7,304 bases of DNA from Phycisphaerales bacterium (GCA_019747615.1 JAIEQQ010000329.1:1-7304), one strand, 5' to 3'; counted from the stretch's first letter, positions 1-5,478 are shown. The notes: a model not told the origin generated them from the letters alone. A program made the numbers and translations.

Positions 1-459
1 AATCTCCGCAGTGGTCAGCGAACGCACAAGGCCCATCTGCGCCGTCTGGCAAAACGTGCAGCCCATCGCGCAGCCCACCTGCGAGCTGACGCAGAGCGTG
101 TGGGCACGCTGGCGCGTGCGGCCGATCATCGGGATGAGCACGGATTCAACCTCGAGCGTGTCCGGCTGTGCGGGCACGCTGTTGAGCACGCTGAGCGGGG
201 AGCTTGCGCCGGGCGATGACGGAGCCGCGGCGGGCGTTGCGTGCGGCATCGCCCGCGACACGCGCTGCGTGAACTTCACGGTCACGCCCTCTTCGCTCTC
301 GCTGTGGTGCGTGCGGCCGATGGGCGGGATGTGGACCGGCGTCAGCGGGTCGTTGATGACGCCTTCGCGGTAGACGCGCGCGTAGCGATCGAACGCGCCG
401 GCGCGACCGCCCCGCATCGCCAGCGCGTGGCACGCCGCGGCGTAGTTCTCAGCGGTCAT
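1..459 (-). CDS. rlmN: RlmN-type radical SAM 23S rRNA methyltransferase, partial (C terminus beyond window)
   Basis: Reading leftward from an ATG at 459-457, 153 codons stay open to the window edge. Residues 123-139 read [17 protein letters not shown], the RlmN/Cfr signature; C130, C134 and C137 (CxxxCxxC) would hold the 4Fe-4S cluster that binds S-adenosylmethionine. RlmN methylates C2 of A2503 in 23S rRNA and A37 of some tRNAs, in the cytoplasm. The Val after SSQ and the following LTTAEI resemble RlmN more than Cfr. The N-terminal accessory domain is short (residues about 5-36), and an Ala/Pro/Ser-rich stretch at about 71-100 interrupts the strand pair that normally precedes the radical SAM domain. 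No Shine-Dalgarno site precedes the ATG, and an in-frame GTG at 480-478 is an alternative start. The catalytic cysteines of the C-terminal half lie outside the window. The family is secure; the exact rRNA position modified is inferred. Confidence 0.88.
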   Translation of the reverse strand, partial: MTAENYAAACHALAMRGGRAGAFDRYARVYREGVINDPLTPVHIPPIGRTHHSESEEGVTVKFTQRVSRAMPHATPAAAPSSPGASSPLSVLNSVPAQPDTLEVESVLIPMIGRTRQRAHTLCVSSQVGCAMGCTFCQTAQMGLVRSLTTAEI

Positions 460-502
460 TGAGAGCGGATCAGGGAGCACGGGCAAGTGTAAGTGGGGGG
501 AA

Positions 503-561
503 GTGGCGAAGTGGCAAAGTGACGAAGTGGCAGAGTGGCAGAGTGGCAGGGTGACAGGGTG
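503..561. repeat. Octamer tandem array, consensus GTGGCARA, 7 units
   Basis: Seven consecutive 8 bp units run from 503 to 558: GTGGCGAA, GTGGCAAA, GTGACGAA, GTGGCAGA twice, GTGGCAGG and GTGACAGG, then a partial GTG. Two copies of AAATGGCC follow directly at 562-577 with the same 8 bp period. Units differ by one or two transitions, as expected of a slippage-generated array that is decaying. It lies in the gap upstream of the rlmN-like gene. Function unknown. Confidence 0.9.
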
Positions 562-674
562 AAATGGCCAAATGGCCAGAGCTACGCACGATTTCTCGTA
601 TCAGTCCGTCTTCCGTTCCTTCCATCACTTCGTTGAGACGATTCGATTTCCTCACTCTGCCACTCTGCCACTTC
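524..674. repeat. 22 bp perfect inverted repeat, arms 524-545 and 653-674
   Basis: The array segment 524-545 recurs as an exact reverse complement at 653-674, with 107 bp between the arms. A transcript crossing both could fold into a long 22 bp stem with a large loop. The right arm is about two and a half octamer units in inverted orientation. This suggests a second, oppositely oriented insertion or copy of the same repeat family rather than a typical terminator, since no T-run follows either arm. Confidence 0.85.
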
Positions 675-795
675 ACCGCAGGCGTGCCCCAATCGTGCGA
701 CCACCTCGGCAACCCGCCTCAGGGCGTTCGCCTCCCGTGCGGCGTGCTCCTTGAGTGAAGTCTGCCCGCGGAGTGTCCGATAGCTCTGATGGAGC

Positions 796-834
796 CACCG
801 CAAGGGCGGTGCGCGCGAGCCCCCACGTGGGCTC
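796..834 (+). promoter_or_regulatory. Two consecutive hairpins in the PilZ gene leader
   Basis: CACCGC (796-801) pairs with GCGGTG (806-811) around the loop AAGG. GAGCCC (817-822) then pairs with GGGCTC (829-834), with the palindrome CCCACGTGGG at 822-831 inside the second element. The second stem ends directly before the AGGAG ribosome binding site (835-839). Neither is followed by a T-run, so they are not ordinary terminators. They could affect translation start, form a protein-binding palindrome, or be a dispersed palindromic repeat. No known riboswitch consensus was recognised. Confidence 0.5.
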
Positions 835-846
835 AGGAGCCTCGGC

Positions 847-1176
847 ATGAGCATCGATCGACGCCGTCACGCACGCTTGAACATGACCCGCCCGTGCAAG
901 GTGGTCGTGCGCTCGGCGCAGCGATTTCTCGCGGCTCGGACGACGAACGTCTCGGTGACCGGCGCGCTGATCGAGGTGCTGGCCGATCGCCCCCTCAGCG
1001 TGGGCGAGGTAATCGATGTCGCGATCTCATGGAACGATGCGCCGATCGTCCGCAGCTCTGAACTGGTCACCGCCGAGATCACCCGGGCGCTGGTGGGCCC
1101 CAGCGGCACGCAGACAATCGGTGTGCGTTTCGCGTCGCAGGGCGCGGGCGAGAATCAGCTCTCTCGCGTGGCCTGA
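847..1176 (+). CDS. Small single-domain PilZ protein (probable c-di-GMP receptor)
   Basis: This 109-residue protein is a stand-alone PilZ domain. PilZ domains bind cyclic di-GMP through an N-terminal RxxxR motif and a downstream [D/N]xSxxG motif. Both are visible: R6-RHA-R10 in a basic N-terminal run, and NVSVTG at residues 34-39. IGVRF at 91-95 matches the late strand of the barrel. There is no membrane segment or attached output domain, so it would act in the cytoplasm through a partner. The ATG is supported by AGGAG at 835-839, seven bases upstream. The gene overlaps the minus-strand gene at 1155-1562 by 22 bp, tail to tail. The c-di-GMP role is inferred from the motifs; the process it controls cannot be told from the neighbours. 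Confidence 0.85.
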   Translation: MSIDRRRHARLNMTRPCKVVVRSAQRFLAARTTNVSVTGALIEVLADRPLSVGEVIDVAISWNDAPIVRSSELVTAEITRALVGPSGTQTIGVRFASQGAGENQLSRVA

Positions 1177-1562
1177 GGGGCCAGCTCGCGCGAGACCTCG
1201 ACGGTGGGCGCATCGGTGCGCCCGCCGGGGATGCCGAGCTTGGTGAGCAGCGACGTGCGAGCGAACAGCAGCCGCGGCTTGGCCGGCGGGCGAAGCTCGA
1301 TCGTGCAGCCGAAGATCCCCTCGCAATCGAAATGCACCATCGCGCGATCGTCTTCGTCCACACGCACAAACGTGCCGGCGCAGACGCTTTCATCGCCCAA
1401 TGTGGCCTCGAACGTGTCGCGGTCCACATCCAGCCTGAGTGTCAGCGTGCGCTCGGCGCTGGCGTGCTCCGGTGCGCGGCCGATCAGCCAGCGCAGCGTG
1501 ACCACGGAGAACTCGCGATCAGGGCTCATGCGTGCAAATGCGTGGTCGTGGAGCATGGTCAT
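1155..1562 (-). CDS. Hypothetical protein, 135 aa, downstream of GbsR-type regulator
   Basis: I do not recognise this family. The 135-residue product has no signal peptide, membrane segment or metal-binding motif. Alternating strand-like stretches at about 19-27, 39-54, 58-69 and 73-100 suggest a small all-beta fold. It holds two cysteines in the middle region (in ESVCAG and FGCTIE). The start is supported by GGGAGAA at 1568-1574 just upstream of the ATG at 1562-1560; a second ATG lies two codons in. The gene begins 39 bp after the stop of the GbsR-type regulator on the same strand and has no hairpin in between, so the two are probably cotranscribed. Its last 22 bp overlap the end of the convergent PilZ gene. 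It is likely real because of the ribosome binding site, the spacing and the coding-like composition; its function is unknown. Confidence 0.75.
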   Translation of the reverse strand: MTMLHDHAFARMSPDREFSVVTLRWLIGRAPEHASAERTLTLRLDVDRDTFEATLGDESVCAGTFVRVDEDDRAMVHFDCEGIFGCTIELRPPAKPRLLFARTSLLTKLGIPGGRTDAPTVEVSRELAPQATRES

Positions 1563-1601
1563 CGGTGTTCTCCCGCGTGGGTGCGAGCGTGAGCGTCGTC
1601 A

Positions 1602-2159
1602 TCAGGAAGCGGGCGAGCCGCTCTGGAAATCCATGCCGCCGACAAGTGTCTCGGCGGTCTCTTTCATCACCTGGGCGTCCAGCGCCAGGAGCTTGCTGCC
1701 CATCTCATCAAAGAGCCGCAGCAGGGCGATCATGTCGTCAAGCCGCTGGTTGTGCTCGTCAACGCCCTCGCCGGTGGTGCGCGTCTCATCGCGGATCTCC
1801 GCAAGGCTCGCCAGCGCCGGGTGGATCTCGCGCTTCATGCGCTCGCGCAGGATCGCCTGCAGCATCGTCCACACGTCGCCCGCGGCTTCGAAGTACTCCT
1901 TGCGGTCCCCGCGCTTGTGGGCGCGATGGACCACACCCCAGTCGACCAGGGCGCGGAGGCTCATGCTCGCGTTGCCGCGGCTGATCTCCAGGCGTTCCAT
2001 CACGTCATCGGTGCACAGCGCCCGCCCAGAGATGAAGAGCAACGCGTGGACCTCGGCCATCGTGCGCGAGATGCCCCACGTAGAGCCCATCTGGCCCCAG
2101 GTCGCGATGAAGCGATCCTGAGCACTGGTGAGCGACGGCTTGGAGCGAGGGGTGGTCAT
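1602..2159 (-). CDS. GbsR/MarR-type transcriptional regulator
   Basis: The 185-residue product looks like a GbsR-family regulator, a branch of MarR-like winged-helix proteins that includes GbsR, OpuAR and CosR, which control osmoprotectant genes in other bacteria. The N terminus (about 9-30, with FIATWGQMGSTWGISR) matches the family's opening helix. The winged helix spans about 33-91, with the recognition helix near SRGNASMSLRALVDWG (60-75) and the basic wing HKRGDRKEYF (81-90). A long helical C-terminal part (about 96-170) would form the dimer. The ATG at 2159-2157 is preferred; a TTG at 2195 would add 12 residues that run through the likely promoter. No Shine-Dalgarno site is evident. No betaine or choline genes lie nearby, so the target is unclear. 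TTTCA/TGAAA boxes upstream suggest autoregulation, and the unknown gene behind it is probably in the same operon. Confidence 0.85.
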   Translation of the reverse strand: MTTPRSKPSLTSAQDRFIATWGQMGSTWGISRTMAEVHALLFISGRALCTDDVMERLEISRGNASMSLRALVDWGVVHRAHKRGDRKEYFEAAGDVWTMLQAILRERMKREIHPALASLAEIRDETRTTGEGVDEHNQRLDDMIALLRLFDEMGSKLLALDAQVMKETAETLVGGMDFQSGSPAS

Positions 2160-2189
2160 GGGGAGCGGAGGAAAGAGGTGAATCCGACC

Positions 2190-2245
2190 TTTCAATATAC
2201 GCTGAAACGGTTGAAAGATCGATCGACTTTCAGAAAAAAGTGAAA
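2190..2245. promoter_or_regulatory. Probable regulator operator/promoter: two TTTCA-N8-TGAAA dyads
   Basis: Two dyads with identical layout occur upstream of the GbsR-type gene: TTTCA 2190-2194 with TGAAA 2203-2207, and TTTCA 2228-2232 with TGAAA 2241-2245. Both spacers are 8 bp and the dyads start 38 bp apart. A fifth box, TGAAA at 2212-2216, pairs with 2228-2232 to make TGAAAG-N9-CTTTCA, with GATCGATC in the spacer. The minus-strand hexamer TATATT (2199-2194), a good -10 candidate, overlaps the edge and spacer of the proximal dyad. The segment is much more AT-rich than its surroundings. This fits autorepression by the regulator, by inference only. Confidence 0.55.
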
Positions 2246-2262
2246 AATGGACCGGTTCGGTC
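2234..2262 (-). terminator. Weak Rho-independent terminator after the UbiA-family gene
   Basis: On the minus strand GACCG (2262-2258) and CGGTC (2254-2250) form a 5 bp stem around a 3-base loop. It is followed by T-runs complementary to 2243-2247 and 2234-2239. It lies about 90 bp past the stop of the prenyltransferase gene and before the regulator promoter, which is a sensible place to insulate the two. The stem is short and the first T-run begins two bases after it, so efficiency is uncertain. It overlaps the distal operator dyad. Confidence 0.45.
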
Positions 2263-2275
2263 GGTTATCAGCCAC

Positions 2276-2306
2276 CTTGATGCCTCGATGCCTCCTGCCT
2301 TGGTGC
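2276..2306. repeat. Octamer array, TNGATGCC type, 4 units
   Basis: Four units of 8, 8, 7 and 8 bp follow each other: CTTGATGC, CTCGATGC, CTCCTGC and CTTGGTGC, then CTTC. The array sits in the 3' flank of the UbiA-family gene, between its stop codon and the putative terminator. It is more decayed than the other arrays but keeps the register. Confidence 0.65.
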
Positions 2307-2350
2307 CTTCTTCATGAATCAGCCACGACTGGTCGCGCAGGCGGCAGAAC

Positions 2351-3445
2351 TCAAAGCAGCACGTCAGCCACACCCGCGCCGCCCACCACGCACGACAGGA
2401 CGCCGTTGAGCGTGAAGAAGGCCATGGGCAGGCCCGCGAGGCCGCGCCGGATGAGGACGATGTGCTCGGCGACGAGGCAGATGCTGGCGGCGATCACGGC
2501 GCAGAGGAAGATCACGCCGAAGCGGTCTTCCAATCGCCAGGCCATGAGCAGGCCGATGATCGCGCCGACGTGCAGCACGCGGCTGAGGATCACGGCCCGC
2601 TTTGCGCCCAGAGCGGCGGGGATGCTGAAGAGGCCGGCGTTGCGATCGAAGGACTCATCTTGCAGCGCGTAGATGATGTCAAAGCCGGCGACCCAGCAAA
2701 GGACCATCGCGCTGAGGGCTAGGAGCGAGGGCGTGTTCGAGAGTGATTCGGGGTTGATGGCGATCGCCGCGGCGAGCGGCGAGATCGCGAGCGCCGAGCC
2801 GAGCAGGACGTGGCAGAGCGCGGTGAATCGTTTGGCGTACGAGTACAGCGCCAGCCAGAAAAGCACGGGCACTGAGAGCGCTAGGGGCCAGGGGTTCTGG
2901 AAGAACGCCAGGAATCCGGCACACAGCACGATGAACCCGGCGGCGCAGCCGAGCGCCATCGAGATCGCGACGGGGCGCGACAGCTTGCCCGAGGCCACGG
3001 CGCGCCCGCGCGTTCGCGGGTTCGCGGCGTCGAACGTCGCATCCGCCAAGCGATTCACCAGCATCGCCCACGTGCGAGCCAGCACCATGCACGCGATCAC
3101 CAGCGCGAGCTGGCCGCCGAAGCGAGACCAGTCGATCGGCACGTACGCCGGGAACTGCGGGCTGGGGTTGGGGATCGGCGCGAGCGTGGGGGCCGATGCG
3201 CTCAGGAACGCGCCGAGCACGGCAAAGGGCAGCGCGAAGATGGAGTGCGACAGCTTGATGTCCGCCGCGGCGATGAGCAGGGAGTTGGTCCGAGGCGCAG
3301 GCGGCGGCAACGATGGCGGCGAAGCCGACGGTGGCAGAGACGAGTGTTGGAGCGAAGTGGAGCCGGTCGCGGTGTTCGCAGCAGTCACGTCCACAGGATA
3401 CGGCCCCAAGCAAGGCGTCGCCGCCCGCGTACGCTCGGAGCGCAT
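2351..3445 (-). CDS. ubiA: UbiA-family polyprenyltransferase (4-hydroxybenzoate/menaquinone type)
   Basis: The 364-residue product is an integral membrane prenyltransferase of the UbiA family, which joins a polyprenyl diphosphate chain to an aromatic acceptor. Both Mg-diphosphate motifs are present: NRLADATFD (131-139, NRxxDxxxD) and DIIYALQDESFD (256-267, DxxYxxxD), the latter followed by RNAGLFSIP. Hydrophobic segments near 66-84, 112-130, 157-181, 185-202, 210-230, 240-260, 287-303, 309-332 and 341-363 fit the family's nine helices. The core begins near residue 56; the first 55 residues are Ser/Pro/Thr-rich and unusual, and no internal ATG offers a shorter start, though TTG or GTG codons near 13-20 could. 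The sequence resembles the 4-hydroxybenzoate prenyltransferase-like subgroup that includes MqnP of the futalosine menaquinone route, so mqnP is a real alternative name. It is transcribed away from the M24 peptidase gene. Confidence 0.9.
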   Translation of the reverse strand: MRSERTRAATPCLGPYPVDVTAANTATGSTSLQHSSLPPSASPPSLPPPAPRTNSLLIAAADIKLSHSIFALPFAVLGAFLSASAPTLAPIPNPSPQFPAYVPIDWSRFGGQLALVIACMVLARTWAMLVNRLADATFDAANPRTRGRAVASGKLSRPVAISMALGCAAGFIVLCAGFLAFFQNPWPLALSVPVLFWLALYSYAKRFTALCHVLLGSALAISPLAAAIAINPESLSNTPSLLALSAMVLCWVAGFDIIYALQDESFDRNAGLFSIPAALGAKRAVILSRVLHVGAIIGLLMAWRLEDRFGVIFLCAVIAASICLVAEHIVLIRRGLAGLPMAFFTLNGVLSCVVGGAGVADVLL

Positions 3446-3477
3446 CAGGACAACCCCGCGCTCGCGTCCCCGTCGTT

Positions 3478-3501
3478 TTCACGTTCATGTTCACGTTCAT
3501 G
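3478..3501. repeat. Hexamer array TTCAYG, 4 units (12 bp unit twice)
   Basis: TTCACGTTCATG is repeated exactly twice, which is also four hexamers of TTCAYG. It lies in the 85 bp divergent gap between the UbiA-family gene and the M24 peptidase gene, 30 bp before the peptidase ATG. It may therefore fall in the promoter or leader of either gene. Confidence 0.75.
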
Positions 3502-3530
3502 TTTGTCTTCCCCTCCCCGGAGCCCCGCCT

Positions 3531-4718
3531 ATGGACCTCCCATCGCTCCAGTCCTTCATGCTCGACCGTCGCATCGATGCGTGGGTGCTCTGGGACTTCC
3601 GTGGCAGCAATCCTGTGGCGCCACAGCTCTTCCCGGCGCCGACGGGCAAGCGCTGGACCACGCGCCGATTCGCGATCGTCATCCCCGCGCGGGGCGAGGT
3701 GACGGCCCTCGTCCACACGATCGACGCGACGCAGTTTGACAAGGACGCGTTCGCCAAACGCGTATACCTGTCGTGGCAGGACCTGCGGGCCGGGCTCAGC
3801 GAGCTGCTCAGCGGCTGCTCGCGCGTCGCGATGGAGTACTCGCCCGGCGGGCAGTTGCCCGCGGTGAGCTTTGTTGACGCCGGCGCCGTGGAGCTGGTGC
3901 GATCGCTGGGGCTGGAGGTGGTGAGTTCGGCGGACCTGATCCAGGCGAGCGTGGCGCGATGGAGCGAACACGCGGTGCGCGATCACTTGCACGTTTCCAA
4001 GCTCGTCGCGGACATCAAGGACAACGCCTTCGGCATGATCAGTAACGCCATCGGTGCCGGCGGCGGCGTACACATCACCGAGCGGCAGGTGCAGGAGTTC
4101 ATCCTCAGCGAGTTCGCACGCCACGGGCTGCAGACCGACGGCGAGCCGGTGGTGGCGGTCAACGCGCACGCGGGTGACCCGCACTTTGAAGTCTCGCACA
4201 CCGGCTCGTCAGAAATCAAGAGAGGCGACTGGGTGCTCATCGATCTCTGGGCCCGCACGCCCGGCGAGCAGCACATCTTCAGCGACATCACCTGGTGCGG
4301 CTGCGTCGGGCCGGTGAACGCCGAGCGCCGCAAGGTCTACGACAGCGTCCGACGCGCACGAGACGCGGCCCTTGCGCTCGCGCAGCAAGCCTGGTCACGG
4401 GGTGAGCCGATCCAGGGCTGGCAGCTTGACGACGCCGCGCGCAACGAACTCGTCAATGCCGGCTATCAGAAGTACATCCGCCATCGCACCGGCCACTCGC
4501 TCAGCCCCGGCCCCAAAGTCCACGGCGTCGGCATGAATCTGGACAACCTCGAAACCCGCGACACGCGACAGATGCTCCCGGGCATCGGCTACACCATCGA
4601 GCCCGGGCTCTACCTGCCGGACTTCGGCGTGCGACTGGAGATCAACGTCTACGTCGATCCCGCCAAGGGGCCGGTGGTGACGAGTTGTTTCCAGGACGAG
4701 CCGGTGGCGCTGGGGTGA
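3531..4718 (+). CDS. M24-family metallopeptidase (Xaa-Pro aminopeptidase/prolidase-like)
   Basis: The 395-residue product has an N-terminal creatinase-like domain (about 3-135) and a C-terminal pita-bread peptidase domain (about 150-385). Family members remove or cleave beside proline at peptide N termini using two metal ions. The five metal ligands are visible: D238 (VLIDLW), D252 (FSDIT), H322 (TGHSLS), E357 (TIEPGLYL) and E370 (RLEINVYV); H218 and H331 are the likely substrate-binding histidines. The two aspartates are 14 residues apart, not 11 as in E. coli PepP, which together with DLW and HSLS points to a distinct cytosolic subfamily. No signal peptide is seen. The ATG at 3531 is supported by GGAG at 3519-3522, eight bases upstream; the frame stays open 286 codons further upstream, but that part is antisense to the prenyltransferase gene and low-complexity. 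Substrate specificity cannot be told. Confidence 0.9.
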   Translation: MDLPSLQSFMLDRRIDAWVLWDFRGSNPVAPQLFPAPTGKRWTTRRFAIVIPARGEVTALVHTIDATQFDKDAFAKRVYLSWQDLRAGLSELLSGCSRVAMEYSPGGQLPAVSFVDAGAVELVRSLGLEVVSSADLIQASVARWSEHAVRDHLHVSKLVADIKDNAFGMISNAIGAGGGVHITERQVQEFILSEFARHGLQTDGEPVVAVNAHAGDPHFEVSHTGSSEIKRGDWVLIDLWARTPGEQHIFSDITWCGCVGPVNAERRKVYDSVRRARDAALALAQQAWSRGEPIQGWQLDDAARNELVNAGYQKYIRHRTGHSLSPGPKVHGVGMNLDNLETRDTRQMLPGIGYTIEPGLYLPDFGVRLEINVYVDPAKGPVVTSCFQDEPVALG

Positions 4719-4725
4719 GTGGGAA

Positions 4726-4767
4726 GGCACTAGGCACTAGGCACTAGGCATTGGGCACTGGGCACTG
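4726..4767. repeat. Heptamer array GGCACTR, 6 units
   Basis: Six 7 bp units begin seven bases after the M24 peptidase stop codon: GGCACTA three times, GGCATTG, then GGCACTG twice. The same family reappears in inverted orientation at 5571-5586 behind the secreted-protein gene. A 7 bp stem at 4789-4809 (GGCGCGG/CCGCGCC) follows without a T-run. Confidence 0.9.
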
Positions 4768-4844
4768 GGGAGTAGAAATCGCGAGACGGGCGCGGCGAAC
4801 CTCCGCGCCGTGCGAAGACACTCGCGCGACGCTGTGCATTTCCA

Positions 4845-4872
4845 CGATTGCCGATTGCCGAATCCCGATTGC
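4845..4872. repeat. Heptamer array CGATTGC, 4 units
   Basis: Four 7 bp units occur as CGATTGC, CGATTGC, CGAATCC and CGATTGC, followed by the partial match CGA. This second, unrelated heptamer array in the 213 bp gap lies about 60 bp past the ferredoxin stop codon. A small 5 bp stem at 4891-4904 (GCGCT/AGCGC) sits between them. Confidence 0.75.
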
Positions 4873-4931
4873 CGACACGCAACCCCGCCCGCGCTCTTAA
4901 GCGCAAAGGGTCTCATCCGCGCCACCGCCGA

Positions 4932-5195
4932 TCACTTCGTCTTGTAGTAATCCAGATTGACCTGGACGAAGTTGTTCCATTCCTTGGGCAGATCTTCCTC
5001 AGGGAAGATGGCCTTGACGGGGCATTCGTCGACGCAGAGGCCGCAGTCGATGCAGGTGCCCGGGTCGATGTAGAGCTGGTTGGTCTTGCCGAAATCCGGC
5101 TCGTTCTTGGTCGGGTGGATGCAGTCGACGGGACAGACCTCGACGCAGGAGGTGTCCTTGGTTCCGACGCAAGGCTCAGCGATGACGTGTGGCAT
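4932..5195 (-). CDS. fdxA: 7Fe ferredoxin (one 3Fe-4S and one 4Fe-4S cluster)
   Basis: This 87-residue soluble ferredoxin carries low-potential electrons between cytoplasmic redox enzymes. The first cysteine block is C9-x7-C17-x3-C21-P, without the middle cysteine of 8Fe ferredoxins. The second is C48-x2-C51-x2-C54-x3-C58-P. By analogy with Azotobacter vinelandii ferredoxin I, C9, C17 and C58 would hold a 3Fe-4S cluster, and C21, C48, C51 and C54 a 4Fe-4S cluster. C25 corresponds to the free cysteine in that protein. The length fits the short FdxA-type group rather than longer forms with an extended C terminus. The ATG at 5195 has GAGGT at 5209-5205 about nine bases upstream. It is a lone minus-strand gene with repeat-filled gaps on both sides. 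The partner enzyme is not apparent. Confidence 0.92.
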   Translation of the reverse strand: MPHVIAEPCVGTKDTSCVEVCPVDCIHPTKNEPDFGKTNQLYIDPGTCIDCGLCVDECPVKAIFPEEDLPKEWNNFVQVNLDYYKTK

Positions 5196-5271
5196 GGGGC
5201 GATGACCTCGGCTTCGTGCGAACTCAGCGGCGGGAAATCGCCGCGTGGAACATGGTAGCCGATGAGATCAT

Positions 5272-5351
5272 GGGCTCAAGGGATCAAGGGATCAAGGGAT
5301 CAAGGGATCAAGGGATCAAGGGATCGAGGGATCAAGGGATCGAGGGATCGA
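5272..5351. repeat. Octamer array GGGATCRA, 10 units
   Basis: Ten 8 bp units run without interruption: one GGGCTCAA, five GGGATCAA, then GGGATCGA, GGGATCAA and two GGGATCGA. It is the longest and most regular array in the window. Nine of the units contain GATC, giving nine potential Dam-type sites exactly 8 bp apart. It lies 77 bp upstream of the ferredoxin start codon, in or near its promoter region. Variant units cluster at the right end, consistent with growth by slippage and loss of identity from the edge. Confidence 0.95.
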
Positions 5352-5436
5352 GCGGACCGAGGGGCTGGGGAAATCGTGGGGCGTGGCTTTGGCGCGGCTC
5401 TGAGCTCGCGGCGGTCCGCCATGGGCACCGGCGCAC

Positions 5437-5467
5437 AAAAAGCCCCGGCTCAGATGAGCCGGGGCTT
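5437..5467 (-). terminator. Rho-independent terminator of the secreted-protein gene
   Basis: Positions 5440-5451 and 5456-5467 form a perfect 12 bp stem (AAGCCCCGGCTC with its complement) around a 4-base loop. On the minus strand the stem runs into TTTTT (5441-5437), which makes it a classic intrinsic terminator in that direction. It lies 127 bp past the stop codon of the gene ending at 5594. The plus-strand side has no T-run. Confidence 0.9.
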
Positions 5468-5478
5468 GGAGTTACGGG

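Larger units (their letters stand above)
460..846. other. Gap between rlmN-like gene and PilZ gene: repeats and hairpins
   Basis: These 387 bases separate two divergent genes. They contain an octamer array (503-561), a doublet of AAATGGCC (562-577), an inverted 22 bp copy of part of the array (653-674) and two hairpins next to the PilZ start (796-834). No convincing gene is present. A minus-strand frame of 90 codons (854-582) has a short stretch with coding-like base use at 758-675 but matches nothing I recognise. No clear sigma-70-type promoter could be picked out. Confidence 0.6.

Noticed and set aside
11..373. 120-codon plus-strand frame
   Set aside because: The opposite strand encodes the RlmN signature with the CxxxCxxC cluster motif, so this is a shadow.
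1204..2121. 305-codon plus-strand open frame
   Set aside because: It is the antisense of the GbsR-type regulator and the small unknown gene, with a Ser/Arg-rich translation typical of a shadow frame.
2673..3530. 286-codon in-frame extension of the M24 peptidase upstream of 3531
   Set aside because: It is antisense to the prenyltransferase gene, whose two catalytic motifs are intact. The extension is low-complexity, includes a His-Val run made by the TTCAYG array, and has no family resemblance. The start at 3531 has a ribosome binding site and begins the creatinase-like domain.
2679..4199. 506-codon open frame on the minus strand
   Set aside because: It crosses both the prenyltransferase and the antisense of the M24 gene in the wrong frame, is rich in Arg/Ala/His as GC-rich shadows are, and has no recognisable domain.
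3531..4718. M24 protein as catalytically dead because the aspartate spacing is 14 and HSLS replaces HGIG
   Set aside because: All five metal ligands are present in order, and the DLW and HSLS features recur together in an M24 subfamily I recognise, so the spacing looks like a subfamily trait.
4789..4809. Terminator behind the M24 peptidase gene
   Set aside because: A 7 bp GC-rich stem is present, but the loop is 7 bases and no T-run follows on the plus strand.
4891..4904. Terminator behind the ferredoxin gene
   Set aside because: The stem is only 5 bp (GCGCT/AGCGC) and no T-run follows on either strand.
5272..5351. CRISPR array
   Set aside because: Units are 8 bp and directly adjacent with no spacers; no cas genes are in the window.
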